Positions 9,414-17,758 of a DNA stretch of 64,000 bases are shown one piece after another. Position 1 is the stretch's first letter. Every line of letters starts with the position of its first letter. The notes under the pieces are model-generated. The model was not told where the DNA came from. It saw only the letters and a program-made list of their open reading frames with translations, and ran no database searches. This DNA is from Pseudomonas sp. MYb118 (GTDB lineage Bacteria > Pseudomonadota > Gammaproteobacteria > Pseudomonadales > Pseudomonadaceae). The translations under genes were made by a program, and so were the position numbers. The stretch lies in NCBI RefSeq assembly GCF_040947875.1, contig NZ_JBFRXN010000001.1, forward strand, positions 1,178,001-1,242,000, in the 5' to 3' direction.

Positions 9414-9471
9414 GGTGGCTCCTGTCTACTGCACAAGTGAGGTGGAACATACAGGCTGCCACGTTAACATT

Positions 9472-9987
9472 TCACTGCCGGTTGCGGCGCCAGAAATATC
9501 GGGCGAGCAGGGTGTCCAGGCTGAGTTTGCCGGGACCCGACAGCAACAGCGGGAGCATGGCGGCGAGGTAGATCAGCGGCAGCTTGAAATTGCCGTGACC
9601 CTTGTTAGTGATGGCGTAGCCCTGGGCAAGTTCACTCAAGGTCGACCAATCGGACGGCCAGTGCACCGCCGCGGTCGCCACCACCGTGACCACGATCAGG
9701 ACGATCGCCGAGATGCGTGTACCCAGGCCCACCAGGATGGCGAGGGCGCAGATCAGTTCTGCCCACATCGACAGTTCCCAGTTCAGCGTGGCCGGCAATT
9801 GGTCGAACGGAAACGGAAAACGTTCCTGGATGTCGGCGAACCAGTTTTCGCCGTTCCATTTTTCCAGGCCGGATTCGAAGAACTCCCAGGCGATGAACAG
9901 CCTCAAGGTCAGGGGGGCGAGCCAGGCGCCAGCGCGATCGAGGTTCAGGTGCAGGCCTTTGACGGCCGATGAGATTGCAGCGTTCAT
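9472..9987 (-). CDS. hvfX: DoxX-family membrane protein, HvfX-like
   Basis: A 171-residue inner-membrane protein with four hydrophobic helices and the DoxX signature [16 protein letters not shown] near residues 28-43, then [18 protein letters not shown]. It lies 54 bases downstream of the EGKCG-peptide gene in the same direction, which is why it is read as the HvfX partner rather than a generic DoxX. In other bacteria HvfX accompanies a peptide precursor (HvfA) and its modifying enzymes HvfB (MNIO/DUF692) and HvfC; its own role is thought to be redox or transport related but is not settled. The second ATG was chosen because GGAGA sits at a proper distance before it. Confidence 0.85.
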   Translation of the reverse strand: MNAAISSAVKGLHLNLDRAGAWLAPLTLRLFIAWEFFESGLEKWNGENWFADIQERFPFPFDQLPATLNWELSMWAELICALAILVGLGTRISAIVLIVVTVVATAAVHWPSDWSTLSELAQGYAITNKGHGNFKLPLIYLAAMLPLLLSGPGKLSLDTLLARYFWRRNRQ

Positions 9988-10014
9988 GGATGGGGTCTCC
10001 ATTGAGTCAGGGAT

Positions 10015-10034
10015 GCGGGGCCGGCTGGCCCCGC
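10015..10034 (-). promoter_or_regulatory. Intercistronic hairpin between hvfA and hvfX
   Basis: GCGGGGCC and GGCCCCGC form a perfect 8-bp GC stem with a 4-base loop. No T-run follows on the minus strand, so it is unlikely to be a full intrinsic terminator. A stable stem at this place could protect the 3' end of the short precursor mRNA and lower expression of hvfX relative to hvfA. Confidence 0.6.
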
Positions 10035-10041
10035 GCAGGGG

Positions 10042-10245
10042 TTACTCGCCGGCGCCGCACTTGCCTTCGCCGCATTTGCCTTCAGCCGGTTTCTCACTGC
10101 TGTCCGCCTGGGCCTGGCTGTAGCCGTGGGCCAGCTGCTTCATGCTGAACGCCTCGGATTCGGAAGCCGACGCCACATTGGCCAGGGCCAGGCCGCCAGC
10201 AACGATCAGGCCGAGGGTCAGGGAAGAGGTCGAGAGCTTGAACAT
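10042..10245 (-). CDS. hvfA: HvfA-like EGKCG-repeat precursor peptide
   Basis: A 67-residue protein: a signal peptide (residues 1-27, cleavage after ANVASA), a short linker with FSMKQLAHGYSQ, and a C-terminal core containing two tandem EGKCG motifs (PAEGKCGEGKCGAGE). EGKCG is the motif modified in HvfA-type ribosomal peptides, where the MNIO enzyme HvfB with HvfC converts the cysteines to copper-binding oxazolone/thioamide groups. CGGAG lies 9 bases before the ATG. No HvfB or HvfC gene is present within the window on either side, so modification, if it occurs, must use enzymes encoded elsewhere. The identification rests on motif, size, signal peptide and the adjacent DoxX gene. Confidence 0.82.
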   Translation of the reverse strand: MFKLSTSSLTLGLIVAGGLALANVASASESEAFSMKQLAHGYSQAQADSSEKPAEGKCGEGKCGAGE

Positions 10246-10405
10246 GGTGATACTCCGTGCATTGAGTGAGTTGAGTGTCTGGGTTGGCTGAGCCAGTCGA
10301 CGGGTGCATTTCATCAATGGGGTGTATCTGCGATGTGTCGCGGGGCCGGTGTTTTGTTGGGCAGGTGTGTCGAAGGTGGGGATGTACACATTGCGATACA
10401 TGCAG

Positions 10406-10775
10406 TGTGGGAGCGGGCTTGCCCGCGATGGTCGTCAACGATGACGCTGGCTGTCTGGAAGCCCGCGGTGCCTGGTCTTCCATCGCGAGCAAGCTCGCTC
10501 CTACAGGGGATCAGCGTTCGCTTTTGATCTTGCTCTTCTGTGGGAGCGGGCTTGCTCGCGATGGTCGTTAACGATGACGCTGGCTGTCTGGAGGACCGCG
10601 GTGTTCGGTCTTCCATCGCGAGCAAGCTCGCTCCTACAGGGGATCAGCGTTCGTTTTTGATCTTGCTCTTCTGTGGGAGCGAGCCTGCTCGCGATGGTCG
10701 TGAATGATGATGTGGGGTGTCTGGAGGGCCGCGGTGTCTGGTCTTCCATCGCGAGCAAGCTCGCTCCTACAGGGG
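10406..10775. repeat. Tandem REPIN array, 133-bp period, nearly three units
   Basis: Three REPINs begin at 10406, 10539 and 10672, exactly 133 bases apart; each includes the same spacer GATCAGCGTTCG plus TTTTGATCTTGCTCTTC. The units differ by a few bases in the arms. It fills most of the gap between hvfA and the CZB chemoreceptor; in the rest of that gap I see no gene. Confidence 0.95.
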
Positions 10776-10895
10776 AAGATGGTTTGGGATTTGTGCGGTC
10801 TTCTTGTTTTCCGTCAAATTGGATCTTCTCTGCGCCACCGATCATTCGTATCGTCCCCGCCTTTGGCGCTGTGCGTCGGGGCGAGGGGATGGGCG

Positions 10896-11972
10896 ATGAT
10901 TTTCACTTGGCGCAGCAAGAACACCGAGGACACCGTCGAAGCACCCGTGCCGACGCTGGAAACATCCGTGATGTCGGGCGAGATTCAAGCCCTGCAGGCC
11001 GCCCGCGAGATCGAGTTGCGCGACCGGGACTTTTTCCGGGGCCTGGCACAGCACCTGCTGACCTGCGGCAACTCGCTGACGCCGGTCAGTGAATCCTTTT
11101 CGATGCTCAACCAGCGCCTCAAGCTCAATCATGAACGGGCTGAATCCGTGGCGCGCGCCGCCGTCGACAACCGCGAGCAAGTCCGCCATCTGCAGGAACA
11201 ATCGCGGGTCATGGCGGCGGGGCTGGAGGCGCTGGAAGGTGTCATCACCCATCTGGTGGGACGCGCCAGCGAGATCGACCGCATCGTCGACCTGATCAGC
11301 GACATCGCCCGCAAGACCAATCTGCTGGCACTCAACGCCGCCATCGAAGCCGCGCGCGCCGGGGATACCGGGCGGGGGTTTGCCGTGGTGGCCGGCGAAG
11401 TCCGTCTGTTGGCGGAGAAAACCGCCGAGGCGACCCGCGAAATCGTCAAGGAGACCTCGGCCATCCAGGATGAAATCAGCCAGGCCAAACAGGCGATTTC
11501 GCAACAGAGCGAGGTTTCCGACGCCTTTGGCGCGGTGATCGACAAGACGGCCGATGCCATGGCCGGGATGTACGGTGAAGCACAACAGATGCAGCGCGAC
11601 ATCGACCAGTCGAGCCTGCTGTCCAATGTCGAACTGGCCAACCTGCAGGAGTTGACGCTCAAAGTCACGGTGTACGACCGCCTGCTCAACCCCAAGCCGC
11701 ATGCACCGCTGACCCTGCCTGACGAAACCGAGTGCCTTTTCGGCCAGTGGTACTACAGTGATCAGAATCAGGATCAACTACGCGATGCCGAATTCCGCCG
11801 GGTGGAAGTGCCGCATCGACTGGTGCACAGCAGCGGCCAGGCTGCGCTGGATGCCCACGGTCGCGGCGAGCTGGAAGAAACCCTCAACCAGGTGGGGCAG
11901 ATGGAGCAAGCGAATGCGACGGTGATGCGCACGGTCAAGGGACTGCTGCACGCGCGGTTGCAATCCCGTTAG
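10896..11972 (+). CDS. Soluble methyl-accepting chemotaxis protein with C-terminal CZB domain
   Basis: A 358-residue cytoplasmic receptor without membrane spans. The signalling domain has the tip [20 protein letters not shown] and [12 protein letters not shown]. The last 85 residues form a zinc-binding CZB domain: CLFGQWYY carries the cysteine ligand and [10 protein letters not shown] two histidine ligands. The helix that normally supplies the first histidine reads [12 protein letters not shown], with glutamate where histidine is expected. CZB receptors sense zinc or oxidants such as hypochlorite. GAGGGG lies 7 bases before the ATG; a much longer frame upstream runs through REP sequence and is not coding. 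No chemotaxis genes are adjacent. Confidence 0.9.
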   Translation: MIFTWRSKNTEDTVEAPVPTLETSVMSGEIQALQAAREIELRDRDFFRGLAQHLLTCGNSLTPVSESFSMLNQRLKLNHERAESVARAAVDNREQVRHLQEQSRVMAAGLEALEGVITHLVGRASEIDRIVDLISDIARKTNLLALNAAIEAARAGDTGRGFAVVAGEVRLLAEKTAEATREIVKETSAIQDEISQAKQAISQQSEVSDAFGAVIDKTADAMAGMYGEAQQMQRDIDQSSLLSNVELANLQELTLKVTVYDRLLNPKPHAPLTLPDETECLFGQWYYSDQNQDQLRDAEFRRVEVPHRLVHSSGQAALDAHGRGELEETLNQVGQMEQANATVMRTVKGLLHARLQSR

Positions 11973-12050
11973 CGCAGGCCGCCGGATAATGACGCTAGGG
12001 GGATTTTCCTATACATTTTCCGGCCGCTCCCTGCATGGTGAATCCGTTTC

Positions 12051-13553
12051 ATGTCTCTTGCGCTCGAACGTCTAGTCGCTGGTACGCCAATCCCTTTCGC
12101 CGGTAACCGCGTGACCGTGGTCAGCCCCGAACTGGCCTTGCGCTTCCAGCCCGGGGACCACCTGCTGGTGGAGCAGGTCAGCGGCGAGTTGCTGTTGATT
12201 CCCGTGGCAGACCAGAAGGCTGCCGCCGTGGCCATCGAACGCGCCGAAGCGGCCTTCAATGCCATGTCGACGGTCTCGGACGAGGCCATCAGCGAGTTTT
12301 TCGACCTGTTCGCCCAGCGCCTGGAAGATCAGGATTGCTGGGATTTGATCGAGGCGGCCAACCTTGCCGATATCGAGTGGGCCAAGTCGCGGGGTCGTTC
12401 GACCACACGGCTGCTGGCCGATGAGCGCATGCGCCGCGACATGATCGCCGGCCTGCGTGCCTGGCGCGATGCGCAGGCGTCCCGTGGCAAGGTGATCAGT
12501 TGCGTCGAGCACGACGGCTGGAAAGTCGAGCAAGTGGTGTCGCCGCTGGGTATTGTCGCCTTTGTCTTCGAAGGCCGGCCCAATGTGTTCGCCGACGCTG
12601 CGGGTGTGCTGCGCACCGGCAACACCGCTGTGCTGCGCATTGGCAGCGATGCCCTGGGCACGGCGCAAGCGATCGTCGCCCACGCCTTGAACCCGGCGTT
12701 GAGCGCCGCCGGTTTGCCGGTGGGCGCGGTGTCGCTGGTGGAAAGCGTCAACCACGCGGCCGGCTGGGCGATGTTCGCCGACCGGCGCCTGTCGCTGGCG
12801 GTGGCCCGCGGTTCGGGGCGTGCCGTCAGCCAACTGGGCAGCATCGCCCAGCAGGCCGGCACCGCGGTCAGCCTGCACGGCACCGGTGGCGCCTGGCTGA
12901 TCGCCGACAAGGACGCCGACGCCACGCGCTTTGCCGCCGTGGTGCGCAATTCCCTGGACCGCAAGGTCTGCAACACCCTCAACGTCTGCCTGATCCACCG
13001 CGAGCGCGCCGCCGAACTGGTGCCGCTGTTTCTCGAGGCCTTGAAGGCGGCGGGCGCGGCACGGGATGAAGGTTGCAAGTTGCACATTGTCGAAGGCAGC
13101 GAATCGCACCTGCCTTTCGAATGGCGTCACGCCACTGTCGACGTCTGCCGCGCCGAAGGCTATCAGAGCGAGGCCATGGCCGAAGCGCTGCCGGAAGATC
13201 AGTTGGGCCGCGAGTGGGAGTGGGAAGAAACCCCGGAAGTCAGCCTGAAGATCGTCGACGACCTGGACAGCGCCATCGCCTTGTTCAATCGCTACAGCCC
13301 GCAGTTCACCGTGTCGCTGATCAGCGAATCGGCGCCAAGCCATGAGCGTTTCTACAACGCGGTCAACGCGCCCTTCGTCGGCAACGGCATTACCCGCTGG
13401 GTCGATGGCCAATACGCGCTGAACAAGCCGGAACTGGGGCTTTCGAACTGGGAGAGCGGGCGCCTGTTCGCCCGCAGCGCCATTCTCTCCGGAGACGGTG
13501 TGTTCACCATTCGCAGTCGCATGACCCAGGTCGATCTGTCGGTCAAACGCTAG
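12051..13553 (+). CDS. Aldehyde dehydrogenase superfamily protein, ProA-like
   Basis: A 500-residue protein. The core from about residue 60 matches gamma-glutamyl phosphate reductase: PLGIVAFVFEGRPNVF, LRTGNTAVLRIGSDAL, and the catalytic cysteine Cys307 in RKVCNTLNVCLIH. It is about 80 residues longer than ProA owing to an N-terminal extension. The C-terminus (FVGNGITRWVDGQYAL) resembles ProA's substrate loop. No proB neighbour is present, and Pseudomonas proA usually lies elsewhere, so this is probably a paralogue reducing or oxidising another acyl phosphate or semialdehyde. Transcribed alone after the CZB receptor. Confidence 0.85.
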   Translation: MSLALERLVAGTPIPFAGNRVTVVSPELALRFQPGDHLLVEQVSGELLLIPVADQKAAAVAIERAEAAFNAMSTVSDEAISEFFDLFAQRLEDQDCWDLIEAANLADIEWAKSRGRSTTRLLADERMRRDMIAGLRAWRDAQASRGKVISCVEHDGWKVEQVVSPLGIVAFVFEGRPNVFADAAGVLRTGNTAVLRIGSDALGTAQAIVAHALNPALSAAGLPVGAVSLVESVNHAAGWAMFADRRLSLAVARGSGRAVSQLGSIAQQAGTAVSLHGTGGAWLIADKDADATRFAAVVRNSLDRKVCNTLNVCLIHRERAAELVPLFLEALKAAGAARDEGCKLHIVEGSESHLPFEWRHATVDVCRAEGYQSEAMAEALPEDQLGREWEWEETPEVSLKIVDDLDSAIALFNRYSPQFTVSLISESAPSHERFYNAVNAPFVGNGITRWVDGQYALNKPELGLSNWESGRLFARSAILSGDGVFTIRSRMTQVDLSVKR

Positions 13554-13573
13554 GCGCCGGTCTTCTGCGCCAA

Positions 13574-13876
13574 TCAGTCATCGACCGACTGGCACACGCC
13601 ATTGGGTGCCTTGCCGGTCGATGACACCTCCACCGAATCGTCATCGGCGATCACGATCGACAGGGTAATGCCCGAGCCCTTGGCTTCGAAGCTGCGGTCG
13701 GTGAGGGCGCGGGTTTCGGCTTCCTTGCTGTTGATCAGCACCGGGCCGTCCTGATCGGCCTGGACGAGAAACTTGCCGGGGCATTCCACGGCGAAGGAGG
13801 GCACCCCTTGAACGTTGTTGGCCTGGGCCGTGCCCGCTCCCACCAGCAACAGCGCAGCGATCAGCTTGATACTCAT
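13574..13876 (-). CDS. Small exported protein of unknown function
   Basis: A 100-residue protein with signal peptide MSIKLIAALLLVGAGTAQA. The mature part has two cysteines (ECPGKF and GVCQS) that could form a disulfide and alternating segments such as ITLSIVIADDDSVEVS that suggest a small beta fold. GGAGA lies before this ATG; the frame extends further upstream only through REP sequence. I do not recognise the family. It is convergent with the ProA-like gene. Confidence 0.75.
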   Translation of the reverse strand: MSIKLIAALLLVGAGTAQANNVQGVPSFAVECPGKFLVQADQDGPVLINSKEAETRALTDRSFEAKGSGITLSIVIADDDSVEVSSTGKAPNGVCQSVDD

Positions 13877-13928
13877 TGCACATCTCCAATGGACGACATC
13901 GCGTGGCGTTAACGATAGCTGTGTTTGC

Positions 13929-14612
13929 CACACATACACGAGCTTGCTCGCGATGGTCGCCAACGATAACGCTGGCTACCTGACACCCCGCGGTGTCTGA
14001 ACCTGCATCGCGAGCAAGCTCGCTCCTACAAGGATCACACCGTACCTGTAGGAGCGAGCTTGCTCGCGATGGAGGCCAACGATAACGCTGGCTACCTGAC
14101 ACACAGCGGTGCCTGAACCTCCATCGCGAGCAGGCTCGCTCCCACAAGGATCACACCGTACCTGTAGGAGCGAGCTTGCTCGCGATGGTCGTCAACGATG
14201 ACGCTGGCTACCTGACACTCAGCGGTGCCTGAACCTGCATCGCGAGCAAGCTCGCTCCTACAAGGATCACACCGTACCTGTAGGAGCGAGCTTGCTCGCG
14301 ATGGAGGCCAACGATAACGCTGGCTACCTGACACTCAGCGGTGTCTGAACCTCCATCGCGAGCAGGCTCGCTCCCACAAGGATCACACCGTACCTGTAGG
14401 AGCGAGCTTGCTCGCGATGGTCGTCAACGATGACGCTGGCTACCTGACACTCAGCGGTGCCTGAACCTCCATCGCGAGCAGGCTCGCTCCCACAAGGATC
14501 ACATCGTACCTGTAGGAGCGAGCTTGCTCGCGATGGTCGTCAACGATAACGCTGGCTACCTGACACTCAGCGGTGCCTGATACTCCATCGCGAGCAAGCT
14601 CGCTCCTACAGG
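13929..14612. repeat. Tandem REPIN array, six units of 116 bp
   Basis: Units begin at 13929 (degenerate left end), 14045, 14161, 14277, 14393 and 14509, an exact 116-base spacing. Each holds one REPIN, the centre AACGATAACGCTGGCTACCTG (21 bases, with small variants) and the linker AAGGATCACACCGTACCTG. Units alternate between two arm types: GCAAGCTCGCTCCTAC and GCAGGCTCGCTCCCAC. No coding sequence is supported inside the array. Confidence 0.97.
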
Positions 14613-14630
14613 TAAATCATTAATCAAATA

Positions 14631-14666
14631 AAAAGGCCCCGCTCGAATCATCGAGCGGGGCCTTTT
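14631..14666. terminator. Bidirectional intrinsic terminator
   Basis: AAAAGGCCCCGCTCGA and its exact complement form a 16-bp stem around the loop ATCA, with A-run and T-run edges on both strands. It lies 16 bases past the stop codon of the following minus-strand gene and separates it from the REP array. Confidence 0.93.
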
Positions 14667-14681
14667 AGTTAAGCGACTTAA

Positions 14682-15014
14682 TTAATAAAACCGGTCAATC
14701 ACCTGAACTTCGTTCTTGTTCTGCATCGAGTCCCAAGCCTGTTTAAGTGTCTGCAGGACACTGCCAATGTAGTCCTTGTCGGCCGCGGCTTTCTTGCCGA
14801 CGTAGCCCTGGCCGCGACGGTACATCTTCAGGCGGGCCGCCAGGTTCTCGTGGTTCTGGTCGAACTCGGCTTCATGGGCGTGGGGCGCCAGGCAGTCGAT
14901 CTGAACCTGGCCCGATTTGCTGACCCACAGGATATGGCTGTCATGGCTGTCTTTTTTCGCAGCGAAGATACGCGCCAATTCGTCGATGGTTGGTTGATTG
15001 TTCAGGTTCATCAT
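14682..15014 (-). CDS. Conserved small cytoplasmic protein of unknown function
   Basis: A 110-residue protein (MMNLNNQPTIDELARIF...) without signal peptide or membrane span. It is rich in charged and polar residues; ILWVSKSGQVQIDCLAP suggests a short beta hairpin, and LAARLKMYRRGQGYVG and YIGSVLQTLKQAWDSM look like amphipathic helices. GGGGGC lies 5 bases before the first of two adjacent ATGs, so the start may be one codon later. A strong terminator follows. I recognise it only as a Pseudomonas hypothetical. Confidence 0.75.
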   Translation of the reverse strand: MMNLNNQPTIDELARIFAAKKDSHDSHILWVSKSGQVQIDCLAPHAHEAEFDQNHENLAARLKMYRRGQGYVGKKAAADKDYIGSVLQTLKQAWDSMQNKNEVQVIDRFY

Positions 15015-15551
15015 TAAAGCCCCCTTGACCATTTGGTGATCTTTTTCAAAGTTGATTCGCTAAATACAAGTAGCCCATCGGTTAGTTGATCCCTGGCACC
15101 GAAACCAGGACGTCAGCGTTCGTCCGTCATACTCGACGGGGCCCCGCATCTGTTGCATGTAGTCGTGTTGAATAACTGCTACGCGATAGCGTCACAACGA
15201 AGAGAAGCAGCGATTACCTTAAGGCCACTACCGACGTTTCAAGGTCGGCCACAAGCTTCATGAGGATTGATCGCCAGCGCTTCTCGTCCTTGTACTGGAC
15301 GTTCGGGCCAGGTCAGCTTCTTCAATCTGCCTTGTGGGCAGCGTGTATCCGGGAAAAACAGCTCGGCGGTCAGACGAGCTTGCTCAAACATGTTGCCTTA
15401 CTCCCGATCGGGGAGATGGCTGCATCATGCAAGGGCAAATCGAAGCCGTCAACGGTTTTGTAGTGATTATTTTCAAGCACTACATATTGTCTGACAAAGC
15501 TGTTTGGAATGAAGGGCGCCACTCAGGGACAGTGGTGCCGGGGCGGGGGTG
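15015..15551. other. 537-base intergenic region without a convincing gene
   Basis: Base composition is more AT-rich than its neighbours. The only small frame with a ribosome site is on the minus strand, 15391 down to 15239 (50 residues, MFEQARLTAELFF, preceded by GGGAGTAAGG), and support for it is weak. Minus-strand fragments in different frames (RWRSILMKLVADLETS near 15200-15265) look protein-like, so this may be a decayed gene. A 9-bp hairpin at 15515-15539, imperfect and without a T-run, lies past the topB stop. Confidence 0.5.
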
Positions 15552-17501
15552 TCAGGCCTTGCTGGCCGGTTTGGCCGTGCGTTTGGCGCCGCTGGCAGCC
15601 TTGCGTTTGCCGCTCTTGCGCTTGTTTTTCCACGGCGTGGCAGCGCGGCCGCCAGGGCTGGCCGGGCCGCTGATGGTCAGGTTCAGGCCGGCGCAGCGGG
15701 CCACCTGCTTGCTCATCCAGGCGGCTTGCTTGGTGACGAATTCTTCCAGGCTCATTTCACCGCTTTGCACCATGTCCAGCGCCTGCTCCCAGATCGCGGT
15801 GGTGCCAGGGTCGGCAATCGCCCGCGGCACCGCATCAATCAGGCTGAACGCCGCCGGCGTGGCGGACAGGGCCTTGCCGTGCTTGACCAAGTAGCCACGG
15901 TCGAGCAGGCCCTGGATGATCGAGGCGCGGGTGGCTTCGGTGCCAATGCCGGTGGTGTCCTTGAGCTTCTGCTTGAGTACCGGGTCCTGCACCAACTTGG
16001 CGACGTTCTTCATCGCCTTGATCAGGTCGCCTTCGGTGAAGGGCTTGGGCGGTTGGGTCCAGAGGTCCTTGAGCTTGACGTCATCGACGGCGCACTCGCA
16101 GCCTTCGCTGAGCCGCGGCAGGGTTTGCGGTGCTGGCGCTTCGCGGCCCTTGGCCGGCGCCAGGGCTTCGGGCAGGGCGCGTTTCCACCCGGGTTCGACG
16201 ATCTGCTTGCCGACCGCACGCAGGGCCTGACCTGCGCAGTCGAAGTCGGCCTGGGTGCGGTCGTATTCGTGATCGGACAGGAACTGCGCCAGGTAGCGCG
16301 CGCGGATCAGCGTGTAAACCGCCCGCTGCTTGCCGGCCAGGCGCTCGATGTTTTTCGCCGCGGCGGTGGGGATGATGCCGTGGTGGGCGCTGACCTTGGC
16401 GTCATTCCAGGCCCGCGAGCGGCGCTGGGGTTGCAGGTGATCGCGTAGCGCGTCGAGCGTCGGGTCGGCCTGGCGCAGCGCGGCGAGGATGCCCGGTGCT
16501 TCGCCGTGCTGGCTGAGCGGCAGGTAGCCGCAGTCGCTACGCGGGTAGGTGATGACCTTGTGGGTTTCGTACAGCGCCTGGGCGATGTCGAGGGTTTCCT
16601 GGGCGCCGAGGCCGAGTTTCTTCGAGCAGACTTCCTGCAACGTGCCGAGATCGAACGGCAGCGGCGCCACTTCCTTCAGGCGCTCGGTGCGCAGCTTGAT
16701 CACTCTGGCACTCGCCGCACCGCTCAGCGCCGCGGCCGCCTGTTGCGCGAGGGCCTGGTTGAGGCAGCGGTCCTGGTCGTCGCAGGCATCGGCCGGCGCC
16801 CGCCATTGCGCGGTGAAGGCGGTCTGTTCGTGCCGCAGTTGCACGTCGATGGCCCAGTAGGCGACGGGGACGAAGTCGGCGATGCTGCGATCGCGATCCA
16901 CCACCAGGCGCAATGTCGGGGTCTGTACCCGACCCACCGGCAAAACGCCCTGATACCCGGACTGACGCCCGAGCAGGGTGAACAGGCGACTCATGTTCAT
17001 GCCGATCAGCCAGTCGGCCCGGGAGCGGCCCAGCGCCGAATGATACAGGCTGAAGGTCTCGGCCCCCGGCTTCAGGGCGGCCAGGGCCTTGCGGATCGAG
17101 GCGTCGTCGAGTGCCGACAGCCACAGGCGCTGGATCGGCCCGCGGTAGCGACAATGCTCCACCAGTTCCCGGGCGATCATCTCGCCTTCGCGGTCGGCGT
17201 CGGTGGCGATCACCAGTTCACTGGCCTCGCCCAGCAGGCGCTTGACGGCCTTGTACTGACTGGCGGTGCGCGGCTTGACGGTCATTTTCCACTTGTCGGG
17301 GATGATCGGCAGGTCGGCCAGCACCCAGCGCTTGTAGCGTGTGTCGTAGGCATCCGGTGGCGCGGTTTCCAGCAGGTGGCCGATGCACCAGGTGACCGTG
17401 ACCCCCGTACCCAGCCAGCAGCCGTCGCCACGGCGCCTGGCACCGAGCACGGCGGCAATGTCCTTGGCCTGGGACGGTTTTTCACAGAGGTACAGCCGCA
17501 T
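15552..17501 (-). CDS. topB: DNA topoisomerase III
   Basis: A 649-residue type IA topoisomerase that relaxes and decatenates DNA through a 5'-phosphotyrosine link. The Toprim domain opens with MRLYLCEKPSQAKDIA and has the acidic triad in ATDADREGEMIA. LPVGRVQTPTLRLVVDRD is the family core motif, and the catalytic tyrosine lies in KVITYPRSDCGYL. The final 25 residues are a lysine/arginine/alanine tail (KNKRKSGKRKAA) that probably binds DNA; no zinc finger is visible. The ATG three codons inside the longest frame was taken because the protein then begins in the conserved way. Not in an obvious operon. Confidence 0.96.
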   Translation of the reverse strand: MRLYLCEKPSQAKDIAAVLGARRRGDGCWLGTGVTVTWCIGHLLETAPPDAYDTRYKRWVLADLPIIPDKWKMTVKPRTASQYKAVKRLLGEASELVIATDADREGEMIARELVEHCRYRGPIQRLWLSALDDASIRKALAALKPGAETFSLYHSALGRSRADWLIGMNMSRLFTLLGRQSGYQGVLPVGRVQTPTLRLVVDRDRSIADFVPVAYWAIDVQLRHEQTAFTAQWRAPADACDDQDRCLNQALAQQAAAALSGAASARVIKLRTERLKEVAPLPFDLGTLQEVCSKKLGLGAQETLDIAQALYETHKVITYPRSDCGYLPLSQHGEAPGILAALRQADPTLDALRDHLQPQRRSRAWNDAKVSAHHGIIPTAAAKNIERLAGKQRAVYTLIRARYLAQFLSDHEYDRTQADFDCAGQALRAVGKQIVEPGWKRALPEALAPAKGREAPAPQTLPRLSEGCECAVDDVKLKDLWTQPPKPFTEGDLIKAMKNVAKLVQDPVLKQKLKDTTGIGTEATRASIIQGLLDRGYLVKHGKALSATPAAFSLIDAVPRAIADPGTTAIWEQALDMVQSGEMSLEEFVTKQAAWMSKQVARCAGLNLTISGPASPGGRAATPWKNKRKSGKRKAASGAKRTAKPASKA

Positions 17502-17644
17502 AACCACCATCGTTGATCAACTGCCGGGAGATGCACAGGATGGCGGGAGATGAGCGAGGGGGCAATCTTTATCTGTATGGATGTACAGTTTTTTGTGTCT
17601 GCCCCGAATTTCAACCTGAACGCCAACCGAAACTTGACCCAAAA

Positions 17645-17749
17645 CCTGTAGGAGCGAGCTTGCTCGCGATGGTCGTCAACGATAACGCGGGGCGTCAGAC
17701 AGCCAGCGTCGTCTGGTCTACCATCGCGAGCAAGCTCGCTCCTACAGGG
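17645..17749. repeat. REPIN
   Basis: Inverted arms CCTGTAGGAGCGAGCTTGCTC and complement, with the centre ACGATAACGCGGGGCGTCAGAC. It ends 10 bases before the stop codon of the papain/hydrolase fusion gene, on the side facing topB's 5' end. Confidence 0.95.
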
Positions 17750-17758
17750 ATAGGGTTT

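Noticed and set aside
10814..10845. Possible sigma-28 promoter before the CZB chemoreceptor (TCAA ... GCCACCGAT)
   Set aside because: The -10-like element is interrupted and the spacing is wrong, unlike the good match before aer.
13929..14612. Regular repeats resembling a CRISPR array
   Set aside because: The 116-bp unit is almost wholly conserved, carries REP palindromes and has no variable spacers; no cas gene is present.
15260..15463. 67-codon plus-strand ORF upstream of topB's 3' end
   Set aside because: No ribosome site, cysteine-poor random-looking translation and overlap with equally weak frames on both strands.
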